Source: Campanula takesimana (lineage: Eukaryota; Streptophyta; Magnoliopsida; Asterales; Campanulaceae). From it: a stretch of DNA of 64,000 nt. Each line of letters starts with the position of its first letter. Position 1 is the first letter of the stretch. The position numbers and the translations under genes are program-made. The notes under the pieces are model-generated. The model saw only the letters and a program-made list of their open reading frames with translations. It was not told the origin of the DNA and did no database searches. Positions 46,796 through 58,411 of the stretch are shown here, one piece after another. The stretch is taken from assembly GCA_026119855.1 (NCBI GenBank), contig JAOWBW010001041.1, forward strand, positions 558,001 through 622,000. The letters are read 5' to 3'.

Positions 46796-47312
46796 CGATG
46801 TGGGACTTTGGGTTGCACCCCAACAGAAAGGAGGCGGTCCCAAGTCACTCAAATACTAATCCATCCATTACAAATTAATTACTCGTAACTTAATTTGGTT
46901 ATCTTAAGGATGATGGTCAAATAGGCCCAAAGGCTAGCGTGACAAGGCATGTCAACAAAACAGGCTAGCTTGACCATATGTATGCGGGCTTCAGGTTAAT
47001 AAGGGCTAATGTTTTTCTTTAATTGGGTCTCGAGCTGAGCCGTAAACTGCCGTTCGCGATGAACTTTTTTCTTGTGCATGTAAATATTCAGTACCCTATG
47101 ACTACCCATCACCGCCAACACCCATTGTCACCATACACAACTATCACACACCACCACTTCTTCTATCCATATCGCACTATTAGTATCATTGGCTCATTGC
47201 CACCTAACCAACCAACTCCATCGCCATCACCCCGTGAGCCATGGTGATGGTGGGTGGTGGCGATGGGTAGTGAAGGTACTTGGCGGCGATGGAGGTAGTG
47301 GGTGGTAAAATT
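46796..47312. other. Spacer with TGGTGGCGATGG-type low complexity
   Basis: Contains CCACCAC/GGTGGTGG words at 47100-47300. No gene seen. The bases 47308-47312 (AAATT) are the left duplication of the next LTR. Confidence 0.6.
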
Positions 47313-48208
47313 TGTTATCGGTTACAACAGAAAAGAACAATTACAGAATAAAAAATACAAATAGAAACTGGAAATACAAAAGGAAAAATGAAGTTGCTGT
47401 TTGCACGAGCCCAATGCTAGTCATTGTCTCCTTAAGACTTATTCGTCCCCTCACCGAGTGTGCTTGAGTCTTGTTGGAACGCTAGTCTCCCAGGATAGAA
47501 CGTGCGGACCGGGGGCACTTTGCACCTAAGTTTCCCGGTGAACTGAACTGTGCTTGGACAATATCACCACCACTGTAATGCAAGGAGGCCAAGAGAGAAT
47601 GTAGAGCAATATGTAGCAAAGATGAATGGAGGAGGATTTTTCAGTGTGTCACAAAATAGCTGTGAGCTCTCCCTTTTGTAGCTGTGAAAAGGCAAGAATC
47701 AAAACTGATATCAGCCATTAACCTGAAATTAAACACAATTAATTTGGGTTTGATCAGTTTTTATTTCTGTCACTTAATACGAAATTAAGACAGCCTTGAG
47801 AGTTACACTCGTTTGAAATCAAAACTGGTCATTAATTTTTTATTCACAAAATTTAACAAAAGGTGGGCTTACGCAACTCGCAAGCCAAATTGGAACTTGA
47901 TTTGCACCCCCTGCGCGCGAGAGAGAGCCTCTATGCTACATAATCTTGAACACTACTTTTGTGTTCAAGTATATATGCTAGCAACAAGTTCATTTCCTTC
48001 CAATGTGGGATAACCACATTTTCCCTTTTCAACCCACTTACTTTGAGAATTCATATTTCATTCATCCAACAACTATTTTGGACAAATAAATACTTGATTT
48101 CATCTTCTCATGGAGTAGAACACAAACCCATAATTAATTTAGTAATTTGTCAAAATTACCCTTACCGAAATAATACCCAATTTCCTTCAAACACATTTTT
48201 TTCCAACA
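47313..48208 (-). mobile_element. Solo LTR of a copia element, minus orientation
   Basis: On the minus strand it runs TGTTGGAAAAAAATGTG (48208) to ...GTAACCGATAACA (47313), 896 bp, flanked by AAATT on both sides (47308-47312, 48209-48213). It is a diverged relative of the LTR at 48669-49673. Shared stretches include GGGTTTGTGTTCTACTCCATGAG and GAGGGGACGAATAAGTCTTAAG. No internal region remains. Confidence 0.88.
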
Positions 48209-48668
48209 AAATTGGTTTTAGGAAATCTTAAAAAATCCTCATTTTGATCAGTTTTCTCTCCATCATAAAGCCACAGTTGATCAGTAACATAAATGTGGTT
48301 ATGGCTGTGGCTGATGTTGCGTGAACCACACTCGGTCCGAGGGATTGGGACAAGTTGATCCATGATGCCAGGGGAAACACTACCATTTCTAAAGATGGCG
48401 CTAGTATTATGAAGTTGCTTGACATTGTCCACCCTACTCCTAAGATCCTTGACGACATTGCCAAATCGCAGGATTCAGAGGTAATACTTTTCACCGTCTT
48501 GTTTGTTTAGAGTCCGGTTTATGTTTTGGTTGTAATTGAGATTTGGAAAGTTTGTACTTTTGTTGATAAGGAGCAAATTTTTTCTCATTACAAAGTTTTC
48601 ATAGTATAACAGGGGAGGGGAATTGAACCGTTGACCTACCGAAAGGAAGGCAAGGGCTTGTAACATAT

Positions 48669-49673
48669 TGTTGGAAAAATAAGTGTATTTTTGTATTATG
48701 TGAAGGAAATATGATTTATTTCCGTGATAAATAATTTGTCGAATGACAAAATTGTTTGTGGGTTTGTGTTCTACTCCATGAGAACATTGAGATAATGTAT
48801 TCATTTGTCCAATTTGGTGTTGGGATGAATGAGATACAAAGGCTTGAAGTTGGTGGGTTGAAATGGGGATATTGGTTTTATCCCACATTGGAAAAAAATA
48901 TGAAAGGAAGCTAGTATAAAGGCTTGGGAACTTTAGTAGTGTTCAAGCTTGCATGGCATAGAGACTCTCTCTCGCGCGCAGGGGGGTGCAAATCATAGAC
49001 CCAAATTGACTTGGGACCATTGAACTCATGTGTGCACGCGACCTGCGAACACGAATGTAACACCTATTTTGCTTGTCCGCGCTAGCTCACCTTTTGCTAT
49101 TATTTTTCCTTACAGTCAAAAATTTTTGCTAAAAATTTCAGATTCATCCCATTGACTGGAATGTAAAGTGAAAGGCCAAGCCTTATCCTTTTATCTCAGT
49201 AATTAACTAAGGATTAGGCTTATCCTTTCTTAATTAATTCTTGGATTTTGAACTGTTCTTGGAGTGATATAAATAGAGCTACAAATCAGTTGAAAAACAC
49301 ACGAAAATACAGAAACAAATACACTGTTTCCAGCATTCTCTCACAGCCTCTCTCTTGTTGCATTTTGTTCATTACTCCTTTGGCCTCAAACATTGCATAC
49401 TCGTGGTGATACTGTCCAGGCACTTAATTCAATTCGCGGGAGTCTCTTAGTGCAGGGAAGCATCCGGTTCGTGCGAGTTATCCTGGGAGACTAGCGTCCA
49501 ATAGCAACCTCAAGCACTCACAGTGAGGGGACGAATAAGTCTTAAGGACATTGTGTTCAACACACGGCTCGGCACAAAACATTCAGTCTAGTTTCTGTTT
49601 ATTCATTCTCAAATTTATTTATTTATTATTTATTCTGTAATTCGAGTTCTTTTTTGTAGAATTTCATCTAACA
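48669..49673 (+). repeat. 5' LTR of the 9.3-kb copia element
   Basis: 1005 bp, TGTTGGAAAAATAAG...TTTCATCTAACA. TATA-like GATATAAATAGAGC lies near 49266. Nearly identical to the two arms of the 3' LTR, which has one 33-base or so loss after 54541, so the element is fairly young. Confidence 0.92.
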
Positions 49674-50209
49674 ATCTTAAGACTTATTCCTTCTGCAAGA
49701 GGGAACGGATTACAGAACAACATACTAATTTCGTTTGTGAGAAAGGATTGCAGATTACGATATTCTTGTGGCGTGGTGGCTATTGGAGAAAATATTGAAC
49801 ATGGACGGAAAAACGGTGGAAAAGACGCAAATTTCCAGCACTGTTTTTCATGACCAGCTGTGGTAAAATGGAATTTCCTGCTTCGTTAACCGTTAGATCG
49901 GTCTGAAATTTGTTGTGCATGTTCAGGACTCATAGAAGAAAAATATGAAAGGTGACGATTGGATTCTAATATCCAGAGAAGGAGATCAAAAATTTGCAGA
50001 ATAGCAGATTTTTGTAACAGTTTGCTTTAATTTGATGTTCATGACATCAACTATGAAACAATGGTGGCTATGCCTCATGAAGTGGTTATACATCATGTGA
50101 GACATCTCTTATGGTTCGTATGAATCATATTAAAGAAATTAGAATGTTCGTTGGAACTAAGAACGTTGTAAGATTAAGTCTTTAACGTTACATTGACAAA
50201 GATAATAGG

Positions 50210-52355
50210 GCTTCTTGAAAGAAGATGTAAAACCTATTATGGTCAATAGTGACAAAGGCTTCTTGAAAGAAGTTGTTAAAGCTTATTATTTGTTAATAGT
50301 AACAAAAAGTCATAAAGATAGAAACAATATAACTTCTTGAAAGAAGTTGTTAAATCCTATTGTTATTGATGATGGGTAATGACACAAAAATTTAGATGAA
50401 GGGCTTCTAAAGAATTTGTGCATTTTGTGAATGAGAAATTAATTTTTTCTAATTCTGAGGTACTCCAAGATGAGACATTTAAAGTTTGGAATAGTTGAGA
50501 TCTAATTAAAATTTTATTAAGAAATCATGAGGTTTATAATAGTTGTTACAAGAAATAAATTGTGTGAATTTTTCTATTGAATTAACAATTTATTTTGTAG
50601 AAAATTCTCTAAATGAAGAATAGAGTTATAATTGTAACAACAAAGTAATAATTTGGTTTTTAAATTAAAGCCAAAGTATTGGGAACGACTCTTTTTGTGA
50701 AGAATTTTTTTTTAAGGAATGTGGTTGTTCCTTGTACTTGACTCACGTTACTGAGAAGTTAGAAAATTTTGTTGGCCTCGACTTATGTGTTAGCAACAAA
50801 AGATGTTTTATTTGACCACCTTGAATTTAATGAGGTTCTTAATGAATATCCTACAAAGTTTAGTGGAAATGAGATGGATGTTTTAAGCCATGAATGCGGT
50901 TGAAGAATATGGATTTCTTTTGCCTTTATCATGGAAGCATGGGAAATTCATTTGCAAGAACTATGTTCTTAATGAGCTCTCTGATTCTCTTTATAGTGTT
51001 TAGAGAGAAAAGGAATGGCAAAAGAATTGGGGGAGTCTTTCGACTATAACAATAAAATTGAGAATACGGGTACAATGATTAATTGTAAGTCATTTCCTGT
51101 TTTAAATATTAGACTCCATAGACCGTAAAAAGTCAAATGGAAGAGTTGAAATTGTCTTTCATGAAATCCATGCCGAATGGATGGTGTTAAGTGAAATTTT
51201 CAAGTGACAAATTGAGAAATTATTTTTCACTTGGAAAGATTCAAGAAGCACCTCAAAAGTAAATGAATTGAAATGAATGTTGAGATGCTTGCTATTCATC
51301 TTTGTGTTGGAAAGAGAATAGAGTTTCAAAGAAGAAGTTGTTAACACTTCTTATAGCAAAAGTAAATGTGGTAGAGCATACCAAAATGCTTATGGCAAAG
51401 ACAAAGTAGGTCAAATTTACTTGAAAAGTCAAAATTTGTCTGAAAAGTCGAATTTTTGCGAAAGACAAACTTGTTTGAAGCGTCGAACTTGTTTGAAAAG
51501 TTAAGCTTGTTTGAAAAGCCAAAATTAAGTCATGCATATATCTCTCTTGACAACAGTGGGTGTCATTAAGGATAATCTTCATGATTTGAATAAATGAAAT
51601 AAAAGTTGTATCAACCGATGGGTTGATTTAGTGATCAATAATGAGAATAAGTCTCTTTAGTTGGATCACATTCACTTATTCAAAAAAGTGATTCAACAAG
51701 ATGTGAAATGTGTGTTGAACTATATCATCACAAGTTAAGTATAGTGATAGATTATTCAAAATGGTAACAATGTTATTGTTATATGTAATAAGCATTGTCT
51801 CATTGAATGGAGAAGTTGAAAACCAACTTTAAAATGAGATAATGAGGATATAGTGTGTATATAACATGTGTTTGTACACAATATCCACCTTGTAAACTAA
51901 TATCAATTGGTGTTGATGAAAGAACTAATAGCACTATTGTTATATTTAGGACTAACCCAAAATGTGGGGAGTGAGACTACTTTGGGAAATTAAATACCTA
52001 TTGAATAGGTTACCCCAAGAAAGCAATGTAAATTCCATATGAAGTATGGAAACGTAGGCGTACGTACACTTGTGAATGTGGGGGTGGTTCGCAAAGTAGA
52101 AAGTCCAACATCAACAAAATGGATATTTGCGTACAAGATGGTGGAGTATGTAAGTAATGAGTTTTCATTGGGTTGTCATATATTATTCATTGACATTGAA
52201 TATATATAAAACCAAGATTGAAATAAATGGAAATCATGAACTGATGTCAAGTTCATGAAAAATGAACAAATGATACTTTGAGTGAAATAGATCAAAGTGA
52301 CACTTTGAGTGAAATGGATTAAAGTGATACTTTGAATGAAATAGATCAAAGTAAA
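50210..52355. repeat. Short direct repeats in the copia internal region
   Basis: CTTCTTGAAAGAAG followed by TGTTAAA or similar recurs at about 50210, 50265 and 50335. CTTGTTTGAAAAG-type words recur at 51415-51525. A 30-bp unit (GAAATAGATCAAAGTGAYACTTTGA) recurs three times at about 52270-52352. No coding domain is visible in 49674-52592. Confidence 0.65.
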
Positions 52356-52592
52356 GTATGCAAGTTAGTAAAGTCACTAGATGATTTGAAACAAGCACAA
52401 AATAATGACATCAAAGCTTGATTTTACCATGATAAAAAGTGGATTAATAAAAAATGACATGAATGGAAATGTCATAGTGTTGATTAAATCTATCGAAGAT
52501 ATGTTGAACTTGAAAGAAGTTTGCTAATTTGACCGTTGGATTTAAAACTTCAAGAAGAACTCCTGAATTTGCATTAAGCAAGTTATGATATA

Positions 52593-52851
52593 CTCCCTCC
52601 GTCCCGCCGGAAACTTCAAAAAAAAATTATGGCACAAGAATTAAGGGAAAAAGTGAAAAAGGTGATGTGTTGTGAGTGTTGATAGTTGAGTGGGAGAGAG
52701 AAAGTGGGGTAGAGAATAGTTAGTGGATGTGAGTATGAGAAGTGGGACCCACTAATTAAAAAGTATTAAAAACTTTCCTTTTATGGAATGTGCAATTTCT
52801 ATGGGACGCCCATTTTGGTAAGTTTTGCAATTTTCGGTGGGACGGATGGAG
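52593..52851. mobile_element. Stowaway-like MITE within the copia element
   Basis: Ends CTCCCTCCGTCCCGCCGGAAAC and TTTTCGGTGGGACGGATGGAG, TA flanks. Confidence 0.85.
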
Positions 52852-53039
52852 TAGTTCTTAAAAGTTTTGAAAAGGTCAAGAGATATGGGTTTAGCAAATG
52901 TTATCCTTGAAGTGAAAATTTCTAAGACATCTAATGGATAATTCTTGAGAAATTAGCAAGGATAATTTTACAATGGCTCGAACCTAATATTCATGAGTCA
53001 ACATCTATTGAAAAAAAAAAAAAAAAAAAAAAATAGAGC

Positions 53040-53640
53040 TGACGTTGTTTTTCAAGTTGAACACTCGAAGTCTAGTGAATTGGTAATCCTAAATGTATAG
53101 TGAGAGTACTAAGGTACTTGAGATACAATCGAGATCAAGGATTACTCTACACTGGACATCTATCGATATGTGAAGGATATAGTAATGCTACATGGATATC
53201 AAATATCCAAGACTCAAGGTCTACAAGTGGATTTGTATTCACATTAGCAGGTGTAGATATATCATGGAAATCTTCTAAACAGATGGTTATAGCCAGATCC
53301 ACGATGGAATCTGAGTTTATAGATTTGGAAAAATGTGGGGAAAAAACGGAACGGCTACGCCATTTCTTAGAAGATATTCCAAGATGGACAAAGCAAGTGC
53401 CACCAATCTGTATACATTGTGACAGTCAATCTGCAATTGGTAAGGCACAAAGCAATATGTATAATGGTAAGTCTTGACATGAAAGTCGAAGACATAAAAC
53501 CATTAGAACTACTCTCTACTAATTTGACGATGTCAAGTCAAATGATAAAATGGATCCGTTAACCAAATGGTTAAATAGAGAGGTAGTTGCGAGATCGACA
53601 AGAGGAATGGGTTTAAAGCCTCTTGAGAAGTTAATCACGG
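53040..53640 (+). pseudogene. Copia RNase H of the 9.3-kb element
   Basis: Encodes RVLRYLRYNRDQGLLYTGHL, TWISNIQDSRSTSGFVFTLA, ISWKSSKQMVIARSTMESEF and CIHCDSQSAIGKAQSNMYNG. After a stop at 53477 it continues RRHKTIRTT and DPLTKWLNREVVARSTRGMG. Copia RNase H with pol tail, broken by stops. Confidence 0.88.
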
Positions 53641-55682
53641 CGGAAAACCCAACCTAGCTGACTGGAGATCCCAAGATCTAGGTTCAAAAGGGACCACCTA
53701 ACCGTTAAAAGACTTGTAGCATCACTGTGGGGATCAACCCCATACCCATTCCTAAAAGTGACATCCCGATATGAATAAGGTTAGGCCTATGGCTTTTAAT
53801 GATTCTTATGGAGTAAATCGGGTTAATTAGAAGAATCACCTATGTGAGAGAGAAGTGGGGCCGCTTCGAGGAGAATTGTGTGAGACTCGATTCTTAGACC
53901 CTCTCACAGAACCAGGCATTGTGTTCCATGGTCACAAATGGACACAACTATGAGAATTGAATTGTGTTAGGGAGATACCTGTGTAACGTAAATGACTGGC
54001 TACACAAAAAGCTGACAGTTCAAGGACTTCGTGTCTACTGATTAGCGAGTAGAATAAGTATACGTCTACAAGGGAAGGTTCAAAGGGCAATCTCATACCT
54101 ATCCTATGCAGGTTTTCAACTGTTGGACTTTATCACCAAATTCCTGATAATTTCCTTCATGTGGGGAATTGTTGGAAAAATAAGTGTATTTTTGTATTAT
54201 GTGAAGGAAATATGATTTATTTCCGTGATAAATAATTTGTCGAATGAAAAAATTGTTTGTGGGTTTGTGTTCTACTCCATGAGAACATTGAGATAATGTA
54301 TTCATTTGTCCAATTTGGTGTTGGGATGAATGAGATACAAAGGCTTGAAGTTGGTGGGTTGAAATGGGGATATTGGTTTTATCCCACATTGGAAAGAAAT
54401 GTGAAAGAAAGCTAGTATAAAGGCTTGGGCACTTTAGTAGTGTTCAAGCTTGTATGGCATAGAGGCTCTCTCTCTCGCGCAGGGGGGGTACAAATCATAG
54501 ACCCAAATTGGCTTGGGACCATCGAACTCATGTGTGCACGCGACATAGCTCACCTTTTGCTATTATTTTTCCTTACAGTCAAAATTTTTTGCTAAAAATT
54601 CAGATTCATCCCATTGACTGGAATGTAAAGTGAAAGGCCAAGCCTTATCCTTTTATCTCAGTAATTAACTAAGGATTAGGCTTATCCTTTCTTAATTAAT
54701 TCTTGGCTTTTGAACTGTTCTTGGAGTGATATAAATAGAGCTACAAATCAGTTGAAGAACACACAAAAATACAGAAACAAATACACTGTTTCAGCATTCT
54801 CTCACAGCCTCTCTCTTGTTGCATTTTGTTCATTACTCCTTTGGCCTCAAACATTGCATGCTCGTGGTGATACTGTCCAGGCACTTAATTCAATTCGCGG
54901 GAGTCTCTTTGTAACACCCCGAATTTTCTTATAATATCTGAGCATTTAATGGCATTAAATATCCATAAATAACAATAATAAATACTTCAATTTAGGGTTC
55001 ACAACGGTCCCTTATTTAACCATAAATTCAAACAATAGCGGAAGCGTAACTTAAACTTGTCTTGGTAGGTAACAACCCTAACCATTAATGTACTTCAACT
55101 TACATCAAAATAAATGTACTTAAAACTACTAATTGAAGAATCTTCAATCCACCGTCCTCCTACGGCTGCTTTCCTTGTCTTGTCCTTCTACTTAAATCCT
55201 GAAAACAAAATTTATAGAGAAGGGATGAGCGAACGAATGCTCAGTAAGTTCATACGTGGCCTCTCCGGTTACTAAGGAGAGACGACCAGAACGAATACTT
55301 CGAATAACTTTTACAAGGATAGGTTCAGTTACTTTTGGATTCAAGACTGCAGAACAATACAGTCATATTACTTTTAAGATTTTACTTTCAAAGGATTATG
55401 GCACTACAATCCAATGGGATTCATTCAAGTTTCCGTCAATTCCTTGGTAACGTACATTATAACCTCAATGCCAAAGGTACAATTCATACACCTAGCCTTT
55501 CCAGCCAATAGTGTGGGTCGTAACATATGTGGTATCCACACACATATGCTCGGGGTCTAGAATCATCCTTGTAATCAGACAATTCCTGAGAGAAGGCATG
55601 TGATCACTCATGCAATCCCTAGTTTAAGGACGAGTCTTTTCTAACTGGACTGTCCGTCAATGTCTTTTCTAACTGGACATTG

Positions 55683-55808
55683 GATGCCTTAACGAGTAAG
55701 CGATTAACTTACAAGTTAAAATTGAATGCCTTAACGAGTAAGCGATTAACTTACAAGTTAAAATTGAATGCCTTAACGAGTAAGTGATTAACTTACAAGT
55801 TAAAATTA
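55683..55808. repeat. Three 42-bp tandem repeats
   Basis: Unit GAATGCCTTAACGAGTAAGC...ACAAGTTAAAATT repeated three times inside the solo LTR. Confidence 0.92.
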
Positions 55809-56209
55809 GAACATACCATGGTACAAGTATGTGATACAAGTTTCAAACTTCGATACTTAGTAGATCGATGGGGACATCACTAAGTATAGATTCTTTCAAA
55901 GAACGTTCAATAACGCAGAGTTCATTCAAATACTATCATGCCATACTGATAGCTAACTTTAGAAAGAAATACCGAATTCCAATAAACAGGAGTTCAAATA
56001 CTGTAAGGAACGTAATCCCTTACCTGAATTGCTTTTTCCTCGCAATCTCCTCTCTGTGCAAATCTACAAGGCACGGAGTAATTTACTTTAGTACTCTCTA
56101 CATTGTTAACTATTTCTACTTAGTTAACTGAGAGATGCGTTTTAACTTCTTTACTTCATTACTTCTTTTCTTACGTTTAAGTTTCTGACTTTGATTTACG
56201 AGTCAGTCC

Positions 56210-56600
56210 TTTAACTTTGATACAATTGCAATTAAGTCCTCTGACTTTGGGTTAATTACAATTTAGTCCCTCAACTTTGGGTTAATTGCAAATTGGTCCT
56301 TCAACTTTGGATGAATTGCAATTTAGTCCTTCAACTTCAGTTCAATTACAATTTAGTCCTTCAACTTTGGATTAATTGTAATTTAGTCCTTTAACTTTAG
56401 TTTAATTACAATTTAGTCCTTCAACTTTGGATTAATTGTAATTTAGTCCTTTAACTTTAGTTTAATTACAATTTAGTCCTTCAACTTTGGATTAATTGTA
56501 ATTTAGTCCTTTAACTTTAGTTTAATTGTAAATTGGTCCTTCACTTTGGATTAATTACAATTCAGTCCTTCGACTTTCCTTTAATTACAGAAAGGTCCTT
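56210..56600. repeat. Array of about 30-bp repeats (AATTTAGTCCTTCAACTTTG)
   Basis: Roughly a dozen degenerate units of the form TTAATTRCAATTTAGTCCTT plus CAACTTTGG, with a higher-order 60-bp pairing at 56340-56520. Confidence 0.9.
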
Positions 56601-58411
56601 GGACTTTGGTTCTGTTAATAAGGTCCCCTAAGTTTCTCTTTTCAGTCACTTAGGCCCCTCTAACTTTAAAAGTTTCCTTTTTATTCCTTCTAACTTTGAT
56701 TCTTTTCAGTTTAGTCCTTTTTCGTTAGGAAACTAACTGAACTTCTAATCTTTTCCTTTCTCGTTAACTTTTTTAACCTTCAAGGTCTTCCAAGTGTTTA
56801 TTCTATTTCCTCAAGTTACTTTTCTAACTTGTTAACAATCCTTTTAACGATTCTTGTTTTCTTTCCGTTAGAAACTTAACGGAAACACTAACTTTCCGTC
56901 CCAATTCTTAACATCTACAAACCGAATTCAACACCCATAATTATCACCATTGCCGAGACATATATGTTCCAAAATCCATTGATTTAATCAATTTTTTTCT
57001 TGATCTAATTTTCCATTGTACTTTCTAACATCAATTTATTCATAACTTAACAATAAAAATCATTAAAACCAACCAAAACAATTTTCTAGTTGATCAAGGC
57101 CATTCGGCCGAATGCTACCATGGTGGAATTCATATTTTCTTCCTTTTTTGTTAAACCCTAATAGCCTCAATTCCATATTGGTCTAATCCCCATGCATTAA
57201 ATCATAGTATTACATTTAAATCATGGTTATAAGATCAACTTAAGACCAATACTAATATGAAGATCAATCATATAATCAACACCTCAATCATTTAGGATTT
57301 TAATAAATAACTTCTCATCCTAAATAACTAGCATGCAATCATAATTCTTTATTTTCTTAAAGTATGCATAGTTTATGTTTTGAACATCCAAATCCAATGA
57401 AATAAATTTTGGAGAGTAGGATTTAACATTACCTTGAGAATGATCGGATTGAATCTCCAAAACAATGGCCGGAAAAATTTCTTCTCCTCCCTCCCAGATT
57501 CGGCCGGCGGCTGCTATAGAAGAACTAGGGTTTGTTTTTCCTTTTTTTTTTTTTTGAGTTTATGATAATAAAGAATTCCTAAGTTGACTAACTCATTAAT
57601 TTATACCTTGGGTTGATTCCTAATTGGGTTGGGTTTACTAATACTAATTTTGGGCCAATCCAAATTCCTTAGGCCCACTTCTTTCAATTACTTTGTAACT
57701 CTAATTATCATTTAATTAAATTAGTAAAAACCGAAAATTACATAATTAATTAAAATAAAAAAAAAATCCGGTTATTACACTCTTAGTGCAGGGAAGCATT
57801 CGGTTCGTACGAGTTATCCTGGGAGACTAGCGTCCGATAGCAACCTCAAGCACTCACAGTGAGGGGACGAATAAGTCTTAAGGACAGTGTGTTCAACACA
57901 CGGCTCGGCACAAAACATTCAGTCTAGTTTCTGTTTATTCATTCTCAAATTTATTTATTTATCATTTATTCTGTAATTCGAGTTTTTTTTTGTAGAATTT
58001 CATCTAACACATATGAGCTAAGTCCCATTGGCATAAAGAACAAATTTTGAATTGTATTATTTAGAACTGAACTATACTGTAGGTATCCCAAAAATCCTAA
58101 CTTTGACCGGCAACTGATGATGGTTACACAGGTGAAATTTTGTTGCTCATTAAGTGAAGCAATACAACATTAGCCTCTTTAACGTGGTTGGCTTCTTGAG
58201 CCGTTAGTATATGAAATTATTTCCCACTGTGGTAAATATGAAGATGAATATCAAATATTTTCGGTTTTTGAGAACATAGTAAGGACGAAACGAAAGGATT
58301 AAGAAGGTCCATTTTTGTTTTATTAGAAATATTATGGGTATGTATTGAAGTCGATTCTATGCTTATGGTTTTGTTTCCTATTTTCTCTCAAGAAAGATTT
58401 TGACTGAAAAC

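Larger units (their letters stand above)
54910..57779 (+). mobile_element. 2.87-kb solo LTR nested in the copia 3' LTR
   Basis: TGTAACACCCCGAATTTTC...CCGGTTATTACA, flanked by CTCTT (54905-54909, 57780-57784). The TGTAACACCCCG start and large size are typical of chromovirus (Tekay-like) gypsy LTRs. No PBS, PPT or ORF inside, hence a solo LTR. It contains two tandem arrays. The orientation is inferred from the start. Confidence 0.85.
48669..58009 (+). mobile_element. Complete Ty1/copia element in the CCT7 intron
   Basis: 9.34 kb flanked by CATAT on both sides (48664-48668, 58010-58014). The 5' LTR is 48669-49673 and the 3' LTR starts at 54170 and ends at 58009, interrupted by a 2.87-kb solo LTR. 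The internal part (49674-54169) is degenerate: only RNase H is recognisable. No TGGTATCAGA site follows the 5' LTR (ATCTTAAGACTTATTCC is there instead). GTGGGGAAT precedes the 3' LTR. Confidence 0.92.
54170..58009 (+). repeat. 3' LTR of the 9.3-kb copia element, interrupted
   Basis: Arms 54170-54909 and 57780-58009 together match the 5' LTR. CTCTT is duplicated at the break. Confidence 0.92.

Noticed and set aside
46523..46888. Frames of about 105-109 codons on both strands
   Set aside because: Created by the 91-bp direct duplication; no family resemblance.
55683..56600. Possible CRISPR-like array
   Set aside because: Repeats are adjacent tandem units without unique spacers, in a plant LTR.
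58014..58260. Possible missing CCT7 exon (GDGTTTVV)
   Set aside because: A short GATGATGGTTACACA resemblance exists but the surrounding codons do not support it.
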